From NCBI GenBank assembly GCA_002841975.1, contig PHBQ01000006.1, positions 1 to 53,458 of the forward strand: a DNA stretch of 53,458 bases, written 5' to 3'. Made by a program: the position numbers and the translations under genes. This document shows positions 24,917 to 35,973 of this stretch, piece by piece (within the stretch, counting starts at the first letter, position 1; the number at the start of each line of letters is the position of its first letter). Source of the stretch: Candidatus Cloacimonetes bacterium HGW-Cloacimonetes-1 (GTDB lineage Bacteria > Cloacimonadota > Cloacimonadia > Cloacimonadales > Cloacimonadaceae). The notes beneath the pieces are model-generated. The model saw nothing but the letters and a program-made list of their open reading frames with translations, searched no databases and had not been told where the DNA came from.

Positions 24917-25108
24917 GGTACTGGACTCCGGTATGGAGTTCACGGTGCTGAAACCCGTATCTATTCAGTCATCGAGCTTTGCAGCGCAGCAGACTTCATG
25001 ACGTGTGTTGTTTGCTTTGCAAGTCAATAGCTCTCTGAAACCGTTTCGTTGCCGGTGATGAAAGCATGTTTTGATGAAGTTCATGCTACAAATAGCACAT
25101 ATCGTGTG

Positions 25109-25207
25109 TGTCGCCCATGAAGGGCTCATTAGGGATGTGGAACCATCGAGGGCCTTCGTGCCTGCGGCACTCCGAACCCTCGCTATCGGATGTCGCCCTT
25201 CCGGGCT
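25109..25207. repeat. Degenerate REP-like pair
   Basis: TGTCGCCCATGAAGGGCT at the left and TGTCGCCCTTCCGGGCT at the right resemble the hairpin end of the REP family. Between them CGAGGG and CCCTCG enclose a smaller hairpin, GTGCC-TGC-GGCAC. Confidence 0.5.
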
Positions 25208-25294
25208 TCTTTGTCCACATGGTGCGGTGATCATTTCCCGGCTCTCATGACCTTTGATACACTTAGGTATTTCCCAGAAGTTCAAAGATTTTCC

Positions 25295-25322
25295 TTGACG
25301 TGCCAATCCTTATGGCTATACT
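25295..25322 (+). promoter_or_regulatory. Sigma-70-type promoter of fba-gap
   Basis: TTGACG at 25295-25300 and TATACT at 25317-25322 are 16 bases apart, and each matches the consensus at five of six positions. The fba start codon is 39 bases downstream of the -10, with GGAGG in between. Confidence 0.75.
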
Positions 25323-25360
25323 TAGCTTTAGTGTTTAAATTTCCATAACATGGAGGAACG

Positions 25361-27350
<1,990 letters not shown>

Positions 27351-27393
27351 AGCTTGATTCCCGGTTGACTCCGGTTTTCAACAATATTCGTGC

Positions 27394-27420
27394 AAAGGCG
27401 ATCTTCGGATCGCCTTTTTT
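27394..27420 (+). terminator. Rho-independent terminator of fba-gap
   Basis: AAAGGCGATC and GATCGCCTTT pair perfectly over 10 bp around a TTCG tetraloop and run into six T residues. It lies 44 bases after the gap stop codon. Confidence 0.95.
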
Positions 27421-27533
27421 CTATGAATTTCATTGACAAAATATTCTCGATATTAAAGCATGTGAATGTACGAACAATGTGGGGGCAGTAACACTTACTC
27501 AGGACGAATTTTGACTAAAGGAATGTAACAAGA

Positions 27534-27893
27534 TTGAAAAGTAAAACTATCTTTCGATGGAATAACGTTATAGGATCGTTGAGAAACTTCGCGATTGTTG
27601 GCCTTATTTCTTTGGTTGCAGCATCGACGTTGATTTTTATCGTGTTCGCTTTACGAACTTTGATAGATCCTATGTACCGCAATGCTTCATTAATAATTTT
27701 CACAAAACAGATTTTCTATCTGTTCTTATGGCCTTACTATCTGATAGAGAGTTTTCTGGGGATGGTCAATCCCGATGGTAGCCACAATTTTCATATAATA
27801 GTGACGCCCCTCGGCTTGTTGCTTTCTCTGGTCTATATCGTAATAGCCGGCAATGTGGTTTATTCCGTTGTGAGCTGGATCAAAAGGAGATAA
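27534..27893 (+). CDS. Small membrane protein, function unknown
   Basis: This 119-residue protein has three likely membrane helices: about 15-38 (NFAIVGLISLVAASTLIFIV), 57-75 (FTKQIFYLFLWPYYLIESF) and 90-112 (TPLGLLLSLVYIVIAGNVVY), with a basic end (KRR). No family is recognised. The only in-frame start is TTG at 27534, with AAAGGA about 10 bases upstream. The upstream gap (27421-27533) may hold its promoter but shows no clear hexamer pair. It stands alone after the gap terminator and converges on the transglutaminase gene. Confidence 0.6.
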   Translation: MKSKTIFRWNNVIGSLRNFAIVGLISLVAASTLIFIVFALRTLIDPMYRNASLIIFTKQIFYLFLWPYYLIESFLGMVNPDGSHNFHIIVTPLGLLLSLVYIVIAGNVVYSVVSWIKRR

Positions 27894-27917
27894 TGAATCT
27901 TTTGTGATTTAGTTTTG

Positions 27918-30467
27918 CTATTTGGGTAAACTCTCCCAAAGTCCTTCGTAGATTTTCCATGTACCATCTTCAGACAGATACAGCGTATAGTTGCGGTACT
28001 GTTTGTCCGGATCCCGAGCGATTATCTTTGCCCACTCCGGGGAGACGATGAAATAATTGGTATGCTCCGGACTGATAGTTTCAGCCGCTTGAGCATCTAC
28101 CAGGACAAATGATTTTCCCGTAGCCTCAAGTTTGATATAGAGACGCATAGTATTCTCTTGCTGATACCTACCCAAGATTGCGATCTTTAACCCCTGTTTC
28201 TGCAATTCCGCTGCTATTGGCATTAGCTCTTCCGGAACATTATCCCAGTTCTGTTCATAACCTTCAATACGGATCCGGCATGTGTTCGTGGCAGTATTTT
28301 CGGATAGTGTCAGGGGTGCGATGCTATAAAAAGTCTTGCTGTCGCTAATCCTATAGCCGACTTGCACCAGATATTCTCCCGCGGGATACTCACCTTCAAA
28401 TCTGCCATTTCCGACAAATGCAGGCTGCTGGTTCACCGGATAAAAACTGCCATCCCGATAAAAACTAAGCTGTACCTGGTGGATGTCCACCGGAATCCCG
28501 TCGGAATCCACTATCTGGATTATGGCTGTGAGATTTGCATCAATGGCTGTGGTGGAAGATTGATCTGCATACTTATTGTTGGTAATACTATAATACTTCC
28601 ATTGGCCGTCGATGTACACGTTGATGAGGTCCGCAGCTCTGCTAAAGTCTGCAGGGATGCCGTTGGCACGCAGGGCGGAACATGCCAGTATCTTGAGCTG
28701 ATAGAGGTAGAGATATTTGCTGGCGGCTGCCAAATCCAAACGTAACAACCCGGACATAGCACGTTTGCCGTCCAGCTTGTATCGTTTGAGGAGCATGGCA
28801 ATGGTCTGCTCCAATCTTTGCTCGGGAGAGGCTGCCGGGGAGATAAAATAACGGGGATAGAGATTTGGCTTCCCTTTGTAATAAAAGGGCTCCGGCAGTT
28901 CTTCGTAATGAACGGTGGGGCTCAACAGCGCTTCCAGAGCCTGGTCATTTAGAGTTTGGATAAAATCATGCTGCTCCAGATAAAAGCGATAGAGGGCTTC
29001 AAATTGATCTGCCCTGGCTTGCCAGAGAAACTTGGGATCTGCACTCAGGAGATACGATGCAAAGTCGGAAGCGATTGCGGGACCTGATTGGTGCAGCTCG
29101 AGGAAGTCGGCAAAGGCGTCCTGATTGTGTTTGCATGCAATCCACAGCTCTGCCAGGAGGCTGTCGGAGGGAGAGATTGCCAGCGGCAAGGCTCTGTCTG
29201 TATAGCTTTTAACTTTGCTCTGCCATTTGGATTTGGCGAGGCGAACTCCCTCGTTCCAGGTTTCGGGGGCTTGCTGCCAATCAAAGGCATTGCCGGGATA
29301 TTCCATCAGCATTGTGGATTTCATATCCTCTGTACCCAGAGTGGCTTCCCGGTTGATAATGCTAGTGCTTTCGGAAGAAATCGGGATCAAGGTTCGCAGA
29401 CTATCCTTGTAAGCCAGGACATAAAATGCTCCCTTGCCCACACTCAGTGAGAGCTCGCCGTTTTGATCGGTCTGAGCTCGCAGGATTGGCCGCAGGCTGG
29501 ACCAATTGTACACCATGATGGAGACAGTGGTCTCGGGCACGGGGTTCCCCTTCTCGTCCCGGATCTTCAAGTTCAGGGTACGGGTTCGCTCCCCCAGATA
29601 GTTACGAGTGGAATTTATTACAGCCCCGGAATCGTCTTGGTAGAGAATTTCTTCGCCATCCGCTGGGATGGAGCCTTCTGTCAAAATCAAAATAGTCTTA
29701 TCGACCATGGCACTGAACCAAGTCTGGTTTGGGAAATAGGCAGCATCCATATCACCGGTATAAATCCACTTTCCATCCATAAAGACCTCTGCCCAGGCAT
29801 GGTTGTTGTCCATATGTGCCCAGTAGGGTGTCGATGCGGGTCGTGCCGGAATTCCTGCTACTCTGCAGGCAGCTACAAAGAGGATTTGCATTTCTTCACA
29901 GCGTCCCACTATGGATTTCTGTGTAATGTCGTAAGGGGATTGGTCTCTGCCGGATGTTTGCTGAAAGACCAGGTTCTCCACGCTCCACAAACTTACGGCG
30001 CGGTATCGATCCAGGATCACGGGGTTGGAGATCATGATTTGCTGAAGTCCCTCCGCAAATAGCAGTTCGCGATACGGGGTTATTCTCTCATCGGACACGG
30101 TTTGCTTGGCTATGTAGGAGAGAAAGAGCTCCGGGGAATAGTTCATGCCATCGAGTTGGAGTAACTGCACAGTTTGGTTGTAGTTACTCTGCACATCTCG
30201 GGGATTTGCCTCTGCCAACACGGCATTGGATTCATAGGCGATCAGAAATGCCATCAAGATGTCCGGATGCTTGCGTAGCATAGTCTTGTATGGTTTGGAC
30301 AAAGAAGCAGGCATATTCTTCAGATTTGCCTTTGCTTTGGCACTGATGCTATTGAAAAGCTCGGGATTCCCGGAGGCAGTCAATGCTGCAGGCAGTTCGG
30401 TTGAGAGAGCAAACAATGCAGTGCTCAGAGTGAATAACAGGATGAACAGAATCAGGTATTTTGGCAT
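27918..30467 (-). CDS. Exported tandem transglutaminase-like protein
   Basis: This is an 849-residue protein with a signal peptide (MPKYLILFILLFTLSTALFA). A transglutaminase-core domain shows the Cys-His-Asp triad: C190 in VGRCEEMQIL, H223 in DNNHAWAEVFMDG and D239 in YTGDMDAAYF. A carboxypeptidase-regulatory-like Ig domain follows (LNLKIRDEKGNPVPETTV, about 300-360). A second, degenerate copy of both lies at about 580-740 (ALRANGIPADF, YIDGQWKYY, IVDSDGIPVDIHQVQL). The ATG at 30467 has GAGG 8 bases upstream and avoids overlap with the nucleotidase gene. The first copy may act as a protease or cross-linking enzyme in the periplasm. Confidence 0.82.
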   Translation of the reverse strand: MPKYLILFILLFTLSTALFALSTELPAALTASGNPELFNSISAKAKANLKNMPASLSKPYKTMLRKHPDILMAFLIAYESNAVLAEANPRDVQSNYNQTVQLLQLDGMNYSPELFLSYIAKQTVSDERITPYRELLFAEGLQQIMISNPVILDRYRAVSLWSVENLVFQQTSGRDQSPYDITQKSIVGRCEEMQILFVAACRVAGIPARPASTPYWAHMDNNHAWAEVFMDGKWIYTGDMDAAYFPNQTWFSAMVDKTILILTEGSIPADGEEILYQDDSGAVINSTRNYLGERTRTLNLKIRDEKGNPVPETTVSIMVYNWSSLRPILRAQTDQNGELSLSVGKGAFYVLAYKDSLRTLIPISSESTSIINREATLGTEDMKSTMLMEYPGNAFDWQQAPETWNEGVRLAKSKWQSKVKSYTDRALPLAISPSDSLLAELWIACKHNQDAFADFLELHQSGPAIASDFASYLLSADPKFLWQARADQFEALYRFYLEQHDFIQTLNDQALEALLSPTVHYEELPEPFYYKGKPNLYPRYFISPAASPEQRLEQTIAMLLKRYKLDGKRAMSGLLRLDLAAASKYLYLYQLKILACSALRANGIPADFSRAADLINVYIDGQWKYYSITNNKYADQSSTTAIDANLTAIIQIVDSDGIPVDIHQVQLSFYRDGSFYPVNQQPAFVGNGRFEGEYPAGEYLVQVGYRISDSKTFYSIAPLTLSENTATNTCRIRIEGYEQNWDNVPEELMPIAAELQKQGLKIAILGRYQQENTMRLYIKLEATGKSFVLVDAQAAETISPEHTNYFIVSPEWAKIIARDPDKQYRNYTLYLSEDGTWKIYEGLWESLPK

Positions 30468-30510
30468 ATGTGGCCTCATTTCAGACAAATTTTGAATATA
30501 CAAGTGCTCA

Positions 30511-31980
30511 TTACTTGGCGTATTGCTTTTTGATCTGATCGACCAAAGCATCCAGGATCAGGTCTCCGGTATCATAAACATCGAATGGTTCAAAGCCCAG
30601 ATATTTGTCCCACTGTCCTGCCAAATAGTCATGCGAGACAATACGATAGGTCTTATCCGGAATCAGTTTGCTGCCATCTACGCTAAAGTTCCCGGGAAGT
30701 CCGGTTTCGAGCTCAGTTTTGGTAGTCCAGCCCATCGGTGTAGCCTGGACGATGTCGAAGGGCTTTGAAACTTTGTGTTCTTCATTCCGTTTGTAAAAAG
30801 TGATGAGATCGGAGCCTTTGCAGGAAAAGAGGGTGATCTTATTGTTGAAGGGCAGCATCTCGGTCATGTCTTTGAGTGTGACATCGCCTTTGGCAATACT
30901 GCGCCGGATTCCACCGCAATTGATCATTGCAATATCGGGATGATAAATCTCGGCATACTGTTTGCGCAGGGCATCTACCTGCCATCTGGAGACCACAGTT
31001 TCCAGATATTTATTGGGGATCCAGTCTTCCGGGATGGTGCCGATCACCACGTTCAGATCGCTGTTGATCTGCCCTTTGATCCGATCCACAAAGCGTGACA
31101 CTTCGGTGGCGGGCATTGGTTCCTTAACGCTCACGGGGATCAGTGCATTTTTGTAATGTGCAATGCGATCATTGACCACATCAAGGTCGATTTGCCCCAG
31201 ATTGAGCAGGTAGGCACCGGTCTGGAGGATCAGGATATTATTCACGACCAGTGGCTCTTCCAAGATTCTGTGGTCATGTCCGCCGATAATCATGTCGATC
31301 CGATGGTCGAGGCTGAGGGCTAACATACTATCAGCAGTGGAGCCCATGTGGCTCAAAACGACTATCAAATCCGTGGCTTTATCCAGATCTTTGAGGTATT
31401 TATCAATGGCCACTTTATAGGGCAGGATATCGATTGTACGAACGTTGGTAGCTTTTACTTTCTCCGGCAGTTCCAGCAAAGTTAGTCCCAATACTCCGAT
31501 CCGCAGGGAATCCCTCTTGATGATTGTATATGGTACACCGGGAGTCGGCTTCCCCGTCTTTTTATCCCTCAGATTGGTACTCACAAAGGGGTACTTGGAT
31601 ATTTTGGTGAGGGCCATGGTATTGCTGAAGCTTTGGTCAAATTCGTGGTTACCATAGCAGGCGGCATCCAACTGCAGGAGGTTGAATACTTCGTTCACGG
31701 CACCACCGATGGCACCGTTGTGGGGCAGGCTGCTAAAGATGCTGCCGGTCTGTTCATCTCCGGCATCGAGATAGATGGAGCGTGTTACTTCCTGCCTCTG
31801 TCTGGTTAGGATAAAATCAAGTTCCGAATATCCACCCAGGTCGATTTTCCCGCTTGCCGTACTATAAGTGCGGGGCAGATAGGTGCCATGGGTGTCATTG
31901 GTGTAAAATACACGGAGCGGAATAGCTATGGCGGCTTGAACGCAGAGCAGGCAGCTCAGGGCAATAATGATTCTTTTCAT
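30511..31980 (-). CDS. 5'-nucleotidase/metallophosphatase, secreted
   Basis: This is a 489-residue periplasmic or surface enzyme of the UshA type, which hydrolyses nucleotides or related phosphoesters. A signal peptide (KRIIIALSCLLCVQAAIAI) precedes the metal-binding domain, with VFYTNDTHGTYLP, DAGDEQTGS, CYGNHEFDQSF, VVLSHMGS and IGGHDHRI. The C-terminal substrate domain has INCGGIRRSI and MLPFNNKITLF. Its ATG overlaps the kdsB stop (ATGA), with GGAAAG upstream. It belongs to the operon running from corA or queD down to the transglutaminase gene. Confidence 0.92.
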   Translation of the reverse strand: MKRIIIALSCLLCVQAAIAIPLRVFYTNDTHGTYLPRTYSTASGKIDLGGYSELDFILTRQRQEVTRSIYLDAGDEQTGSIFSSLPHNGAIGGAVNEVFNLLQLDAACYGNHEFDQSFSNTMALTKISKYPFVSTNLRDKKTGKPTPGVPYTIIKRDSLRIGVLGLTLLELPEKVKATNVRTIDILPYKVAIDKYLKDLDKATDLIVVLSHMGSTADSMLALSLDHRIDMIIGGHDHRILEEPLVVNNILILQTGAYLLNLGQIDLDVVNDRIAHYKNALIPVSVKEPMPATEVSRFVDRIKGQINSDLNVVIGTIPEDWIPNKYLETVVSRWQVDALRKQYAEIYHPDIAMINCGGIRRSIAKGDVTLKDMTEMLPFNNKITLFSCKGSDLITFYKRNEEHKVSKPFDIVQATPMGWTTKTELETGLPGNFSVDGSKLIPDKTYRIVSHDYLAGQWDKYLGFEPFDVYDTGDLILDALVDQIKKQYAK

Positions 31981-32708
31981 GATAGCTTTCCTTGCAAGAT
32001 GGATTCCACCAAGAGCAGATCTTGCGGAGTATCAATCCCGATACCCTGGTACAGTGTGGGGATCATGCGAATCCGGATTCCGTGTTCCAGCATGCGGAGT
32101 TGCTCCAGCTTTTCGATCTGTTCCAGCACTCCCATAGGCAAGTTTACAAAACGCAAAAGAGTTTCCTGCCGATAGGCATAAACTCCGATGTGGCGATGAT
32201 AGTTCACCCCGGGAATATTGTCCCGATTGTAGGGGATAGGTGCACGGGAAAAGTAGATAGCATTGGAATCTGAGTCCAGCACGACCTTCACAATATTGGA
32301 ATCAATCAGCATTTCAATCTCATCAATAGATGTATACAGGGAAGCAACCTCAACGGTATCATCATCGAAGGCGGATACTATCTGCTGAAGTGAGTGTTTG
32401 TCGATCAGCGGTTCATCACCTTGGATATTGACGATGACATCGGCAGGATAGCCTGTGATGGCTTCTGCGATTCGATCACTGCCGCTTTGGTGGCTCTGGG
32501 ATGTCATCACGGCTTTGCCCCCGAAACTGTTCACGGCATCGATGATGCTGCTGCTGTCCGTGGCCACCAGAACTTCGTCGAACAGAGCGGTGCGGGTGGC
32601 TGCCTCATAGACATGTTGAATGATAGGTTTTCCGCAGAGTGGAGCCAGAGCCTTTCCAGGGAATCTGGTAGAGCCCATGCGGGCCGGTATCATAGCGATG
32701 ATCCTCAT
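31977..32708 (-). CDS. kdsB: 3-deoxy-manno-octulosonate cytidylyltransferase
   Basis: KdsB activates KDO as CMP-KDO for LPS core assembly, so the organism has an LPS-type outer membrane. The 243-residue protein has the CTP-binding start IPARMGSTRFPGKALAPLCG, then HQSGSDRIAEAI, VNIQGDEPLID, YFSRAPIPYNR and HIGVYAYRQETL, all canonical. The start codon lies within the end of the lipoprotein gene, and the stop overlaps the nucleotidase start, so translation is coupled on both sides. Confidence 0.96.
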   Translation of the reverse strand: MRIIAMIPARMGSTRFPGKALAPLCGKPIIQHVYEAATRTALFDEVLVATDSSSIIDAVNSFGGKAVMTSQSHQSGSDRIAEAITGYPADVIVNIQGDEPLIDKHSLQQIVSAFDDDTVEVASLYTSIDEIEMLIDSNIVKVVLDSDSNAIYFSRAPIPYNRDNIPGVNYHRHIGVYAYRQETLLRFVNLPMGVLEQIEKLEQLRMLEHGIRIRMIPTLYQGIGIDTPQDLLLVESILQGKLS

Positions 32709-33511
32709 TATTTACCTGCCTTGAGTCGGAGAAATACTTTGTAACTGGGCGTTTCGTTATTCTTGAGATATATGATAAAAGCTTTATCTATCTGGGTAGA
32801 TTGATTACGGACTACGGTTTCGATGGCGATGCTCTTTTGGATGGCATCGTCGGTGGCTCGCACCACGGAGAGTACATTTTGCAGGCGATATTGACCGATC
32901 TTTTGGAGGGCGGCTTCCTGTGCTAAATACCAGGCATCCATCAGATTTGCCTGATGAGAATAGCCGATAGCCACGATGTTGTTGCCATCTACAGAGATGT
33001 CCCCGGTGCACCAGTCTGGCTGGTCCATTACGCTCATGGGCTGCATGCTCTCATTGACCTGAATATCTCCAAAGCCATAGAGAGAGATCAGATAGCCATG
33101 AACCCTGTGCCGGGCAAGGGGTTTTAGCTCTTTGGCAGCATAAAACAGGTATGAGGTATCTGCACTCACAACCAGATCAAATTTTATCTTGTTCCAGTCA
33201 TATTCCCGCTGTTCAGCCAAAGACATGATCAGCGATTTATTGACCACAAAGGAGCCCTTGTTCCGAGACAGCGATACTGCGGCAAATTCCCGGGCGGTCT
33301 CTTCCGCTTCTGCGGACCACATCTTGTCGTCCCAGGCTATCCCGATGGCATTATCTCCATCCGGGAGATCCCACAGCCATGCCGGAGCAGGGAAGGGGAC
33401 ATACTGGCGTTGCTCGTGGGTGATCACAAGCGGTGACACATGGTTTTGCGAACAGCCAAAGCTGGACAACAACATCAGGATTAGGACGGTGAAATATCCA
33501 AGCCTGTGCAT
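32708..33511 (-). CDS. Lipoprotein, possibly LPP20-like
   Basis: This 267-residue protein has a lipoprotein signal (LILMLLSSFGC, lipidated Cys at about 20). The rest shows two related segments, each with a hydrophobic strand followed by an Ala-rich helix: AIGIAWDDKMWSAEAEETAR (about 56-75) and VAIGYSHQANLMDAWYLAQE (about 170-190). This resembles the LPP20-type lipoprotein repeat, but the match is by eye only. It would be attached to the outer membrane by the Lnt pathway. It lies 4 bases after mnmG and overlaps kdsB by one base. Confidence 0.7.
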   Translation of the reverse strand: MHRLGYFTVLILMLLSSFGCSQNHVSPLVITHEQRQYVPFPAPAWLWDLPDGDNAIGIAWDDKMWSAEAEETAREFAAVSLSRNKGSFVVNKSLIMSLAEQREYDWNKIKFDLVVSADTSYLFYAAKELKPLARHRVHGYLISLYGFGDIQVNESMQPMSVMDQPDWCTGDISVDGNNIVAIGYSHQANLMDAWYLAQEAALQKIGQYRLQNVLSVVRATDDAIQKSIAIETVVRNQSTQIDKAFIIYLKNNETPSYKVFLRLKAGK

Positions 33512-33515
33512 GCGT

Positions 33516-35354
33516 TTAGCCTTTGCGGAGCAGATGGTTTTTCTTGAGCCATACCATCAAGGCGGAAGTATCTGTATAGTTTACTCCGGGGATACGCATG
33601 GCTTGTCCTACGTTCTCGGGGCGGATGCGTTGCAGCTTTTCCCGAGCTTCCCAAGCAATTGATTCTATCTTCATAAAGTCTATATCCGGTGGGATCAAGA
33701 GAGTCTCAGCAGCACGAAACTTCGTGAGTTCCTCGTCTTGGCGTTTCAAATACCCCTCATATTTGATCTCGATCTCGATTCTGCGTTCGATATCGCTGCT
33801 CAGATCCGGAGGTGCCACGAACCCATATCGTTTCAAATCTGTAAAAGTGAGTTCGGGTCGTTTCAGCAGTGCGGCATATTTCACGGGCTCACGCAGGTCT
33901 GTGTGTTTGTCACAATTCTCGCTCCAGAGGCGCATGGTTTCACGCTCTTTGATCGCTTTCATAGAGCAAAACTGTTGCCAACGGGTTTCGGATACCAGCC
34001 CCAGTTTATGCCCGATCGGCATCAAGCGCTCATCGGCATTATCCTGGCGGAGTTGGAGTCTGTATTCGGCGCGGGAGGTAAACATGCGATATGGTTCATT
34101 GGTCCCGCAGGTCACCAGATCGTCGATCAATACACCCAAGTAGGCTTCACTGCGCGTCAGGATCAAGGGATCCTGGTTGTCCAGAGACAGCACTGCGTTG
34201 ATCCCGGCCATCAGCCCCTGTCCGGCAGCTTCTTCATAGCCGGAAGTGCCATTGATTTGCCCTGCCAGATATAATCCCCGGATCTTTTTGGTCTCCAGGC
34301 TCAACTGGATCTCGGTGGGATCTACGTAGTCGTATTCGATGGCATAGGCATAGCGCATAAACTTGGCTTGCTCCAATCCCGGGATGCTGTGCACCACCAT
34401 TTCCTGAACCCAGGGCGGGAGGCTGGTAGAGATGCCATTGATATAGGCTTCATGCGTAGTCAAACCTTCCGGTTCGATAAAGACATGATGATTGGGCTTA
34501 TCCGGGAATTTGACAATTTTATCCTCGATGGAGGGGCAGTAACGGGGGCCAATCCCCTCTATAATTCCGCTGTACAAGGCAGAAAGCTTGATATTGCTCT
34601 GGATGATGGAGTGTGTTTCGGCAGTGGTATGGGTGATATAGCAAGAGACTCGATTTGCCAGAGTCACATCCCGATAATAGGAAAACCCCTGTGGTTCGGG
34701 ATCTCCTGCCTGTTCTTCGAGGCGGGAAAAGTCCAAACTACGCAGATCTACCCGCGGTGGAGTTCCGGTCTTGAATCTTCCCAGCACAAATCCCGCAGCT
34801 TTCAAAGAAGCCGGTAACTGATCTGCGGATGGTTCTCCGCTACGTCCCCCTGCCACGGTGATATTGCCCACGTGGATTCTGCCACGCAAGAAAGTACCGG
34901 AGGCGATGATTACTTTGGGGGCATAATATTCCTTGCCGATCTGGGTGCGGATGCCACATACGGCAGCATTCTCCACCAGAATATCGCTGACTGTGGATTC
35001 GATAATGTGCAAATTGTCTTGTTGTTCCAGATGTTCACGCATGATTTGAGCATAGAGTTGACGGTCGTTTTGAGCACGGGGTGCCCACACGGCAGGACCC
35101 TTTTTCATATTCAGCATGCGGTAGTGGATTCCTGTCAGATCTGCCACATAGCCGATTTCTCCGCCCAGGGCATCGATCTCACGAGCCAAATGCCCCTTCG
35201 CGGGTCCACCCACGGAGGGATTGCAGGACATTCTTCCGATGGATTCCAACTTGATCACAAAGATAGCGGTTTTGGCACCCATACGGGCTGCTGCCAGTCC
35301 GGCTTCTACACCCGCATGACCGGCTCCGACTACAATTACATCGTATTTATCCGT
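33516..35354 (-). CDS. mnmG: tRNA uridine-34 5-carboxymethylaminomethyl modification enzyme, apparent ACG start
   Basis: MnmG, with MnmE, installs the cmnm5 group on U34 of tRNAs, using FAD and methylene-THF. The FAD motif VIVVGAGHAGVEAG, the SIGRMSCNPSVGGPAKGHL stretch, MLNMKKGPAVWAPRAQNDR, GTFLRGRIHVG and RSGEPSADQLP are all present. The first in-frame ATG (35282) would remove the FAD motif. The conserved N-terminus runs back to DKYDVIVVG, preceded by ACG at 35352-35354 with GAGG 5 bases upstream. An in-frame stop at 35370 leaves no ATG, GTG or TTG in between. So it either starts at ACG or there is a base error. The 612-residue length fits the family. Confidence 0.93.
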   Translation of the reverse strand, partial: TDKYDVIVVGAGHAGVEAGLAAARMGAKTAIFVIKLESIGRMSCNPSVGGPAKGHLAREIDALGGEIGYVADLTGIHYRMLNMKKGPAVWAPRAQNDRQLYAQIMREHLEQQDNLHIIESTVSDILVENAAVCGIRTQIGKEYYAPKVIIASGTFLRGRIHVGNITVAGGRSGEPSADQLPASLKAAGFVLGRFKTGTPPRVDLRSLDFSRLEEQAGDPEPQGFSYYRDVTLANRVSCYITHTTAETHSIIQSNIKLSALYSGIIEGIGPRYCPSIEDKIVKFPDKPNHHVFIEPEGLTTHEAYINGISTSLPPWVQEMVVHSIPGLEQAKFMRYAYAIEYDYVDPTEIQLSLETKKIRGLYLAGQINGTSGYEEAAGQGLMAGINAVLSLDNQDPLILTRSEAYLGVLIDDLVTCGTNEPYRMFTSRAEYRLQLRQDNADERLMPIGHKLGLVSETRWQQFCSMKAIKERETMRLWSENCDKHTDLREPVKYAALLKRPELTFTDLKRYGFVAPPDLSSDIERRIEIEIKYEGYLKRQDEELTKFRAAETLLIPPDIDFMKIESIAWEAREKLQRIRPENVGQAMRIPGVNYTDTSALMVWLKKNHLLRKG

Positions 35355-35361
35355 GTTGACC

Positions 35362-35973
35362 TCAAATGATCATAAATTTATAAGTCCAGTCCATCAGCTG
35401 TTCCATCCCCACGTTGTTCAAAGCAGAGACGGGATAGATCGGGATATCGCCACAATTCAGCCCTTTGCGTAACTGATTGATCTGAGCCACAATCTTGGCT
35501 TTGGGGACTTTGTCTGCTTTGGTGGCAATCACGCAATGCTCGATCTGGCGCAAACGCAGCATCTCCAGCATCAGGATGTCTTTCTTATCCGCAGGATGAC
35601 GAATATCGACCAGGACCAGGATGCCTCGTAACTGAGGTCTCTGCTCCAGATATTTATTGATCATTTTACGCCACTTTTCCTGCTCGGCAAGACCTATTTC
35701 GGCAAAGCCATAGCCGGGAAAATCTGTGAATTGCATAAAGCCGGTTTCGTCATTGGCATCGTGTTTCCAACGGATCAGGAAAAAGTTTAGAAGGCGTGTT
35801 TTACCGGGAGTACCGCTGGTCTTGGCGAGGCTCTTACGTCCTGTAAGAAGATTGATGAGGGTGGATTTACCAACGTTTGATCTGCCGGCAAAGGCAAATT
35901 CGGGATATGCAGAGGCGGGGTAGTCTGCCGGTTCTACGGCACTTTTAACAAAAAAAGACTCGACTATTCTCAT
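35362..35973 (-). CDS. engB: Ribosome biogenesis GTPase EngB (YsxC/YihA)
   Basis: EngB is an essential GTPase for 50S subunit assembly. The 203-residue protein has G1 AGRSNVGKSTLIN, G2 TSGTPGKTRLLNFF, G3 DFPGYGFAE and G4 ATKADKVPK, with the switch G5 SALNNVGM. Its start overlaps the queD stop (ATGA). It ends 7 bases before the ACG that appears to start mnmG, and mnmG's GAGG site overlaps its stop codon, so the two are probably coupled. Confidence 0.96.
   Translation of the reverse strand: MRIVESFFVKSAVEPADYPASAYPEFAFAGRSNVGKSTLINLLTGRKSLAKTSGTPGKTRLLNFFLIRWKHDANDETGFMQFTDFPGYGFAEIGLAEQEKWRKMINKYLEQRPQLRGILVLVDIRHPADKKDILMLEMLRLRQIEHCVIATKADKVPKAKIVAQINQLRKGLNCGDIPIYPVSALNNVGMEQLMDWTYKFMII

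Larger units (their letters stand above)
23970..25294. other. Repeat-rich intergenic region without a credible gene
   Basis: About 1.3 kb between the WYL unit and fba holds no open frame with a recognisable protein. 23970-24320 is AT-rich and shows nothing. The rest carries a solo REP element (24325-24425), a GC-rich hairpin (24606-24629), a 35-bp perfect inverted repeat (24826-24916) and a degenerate REP-like pair (25109-25207). The open frames here are translations of these repeats. Confidence 0.7.
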
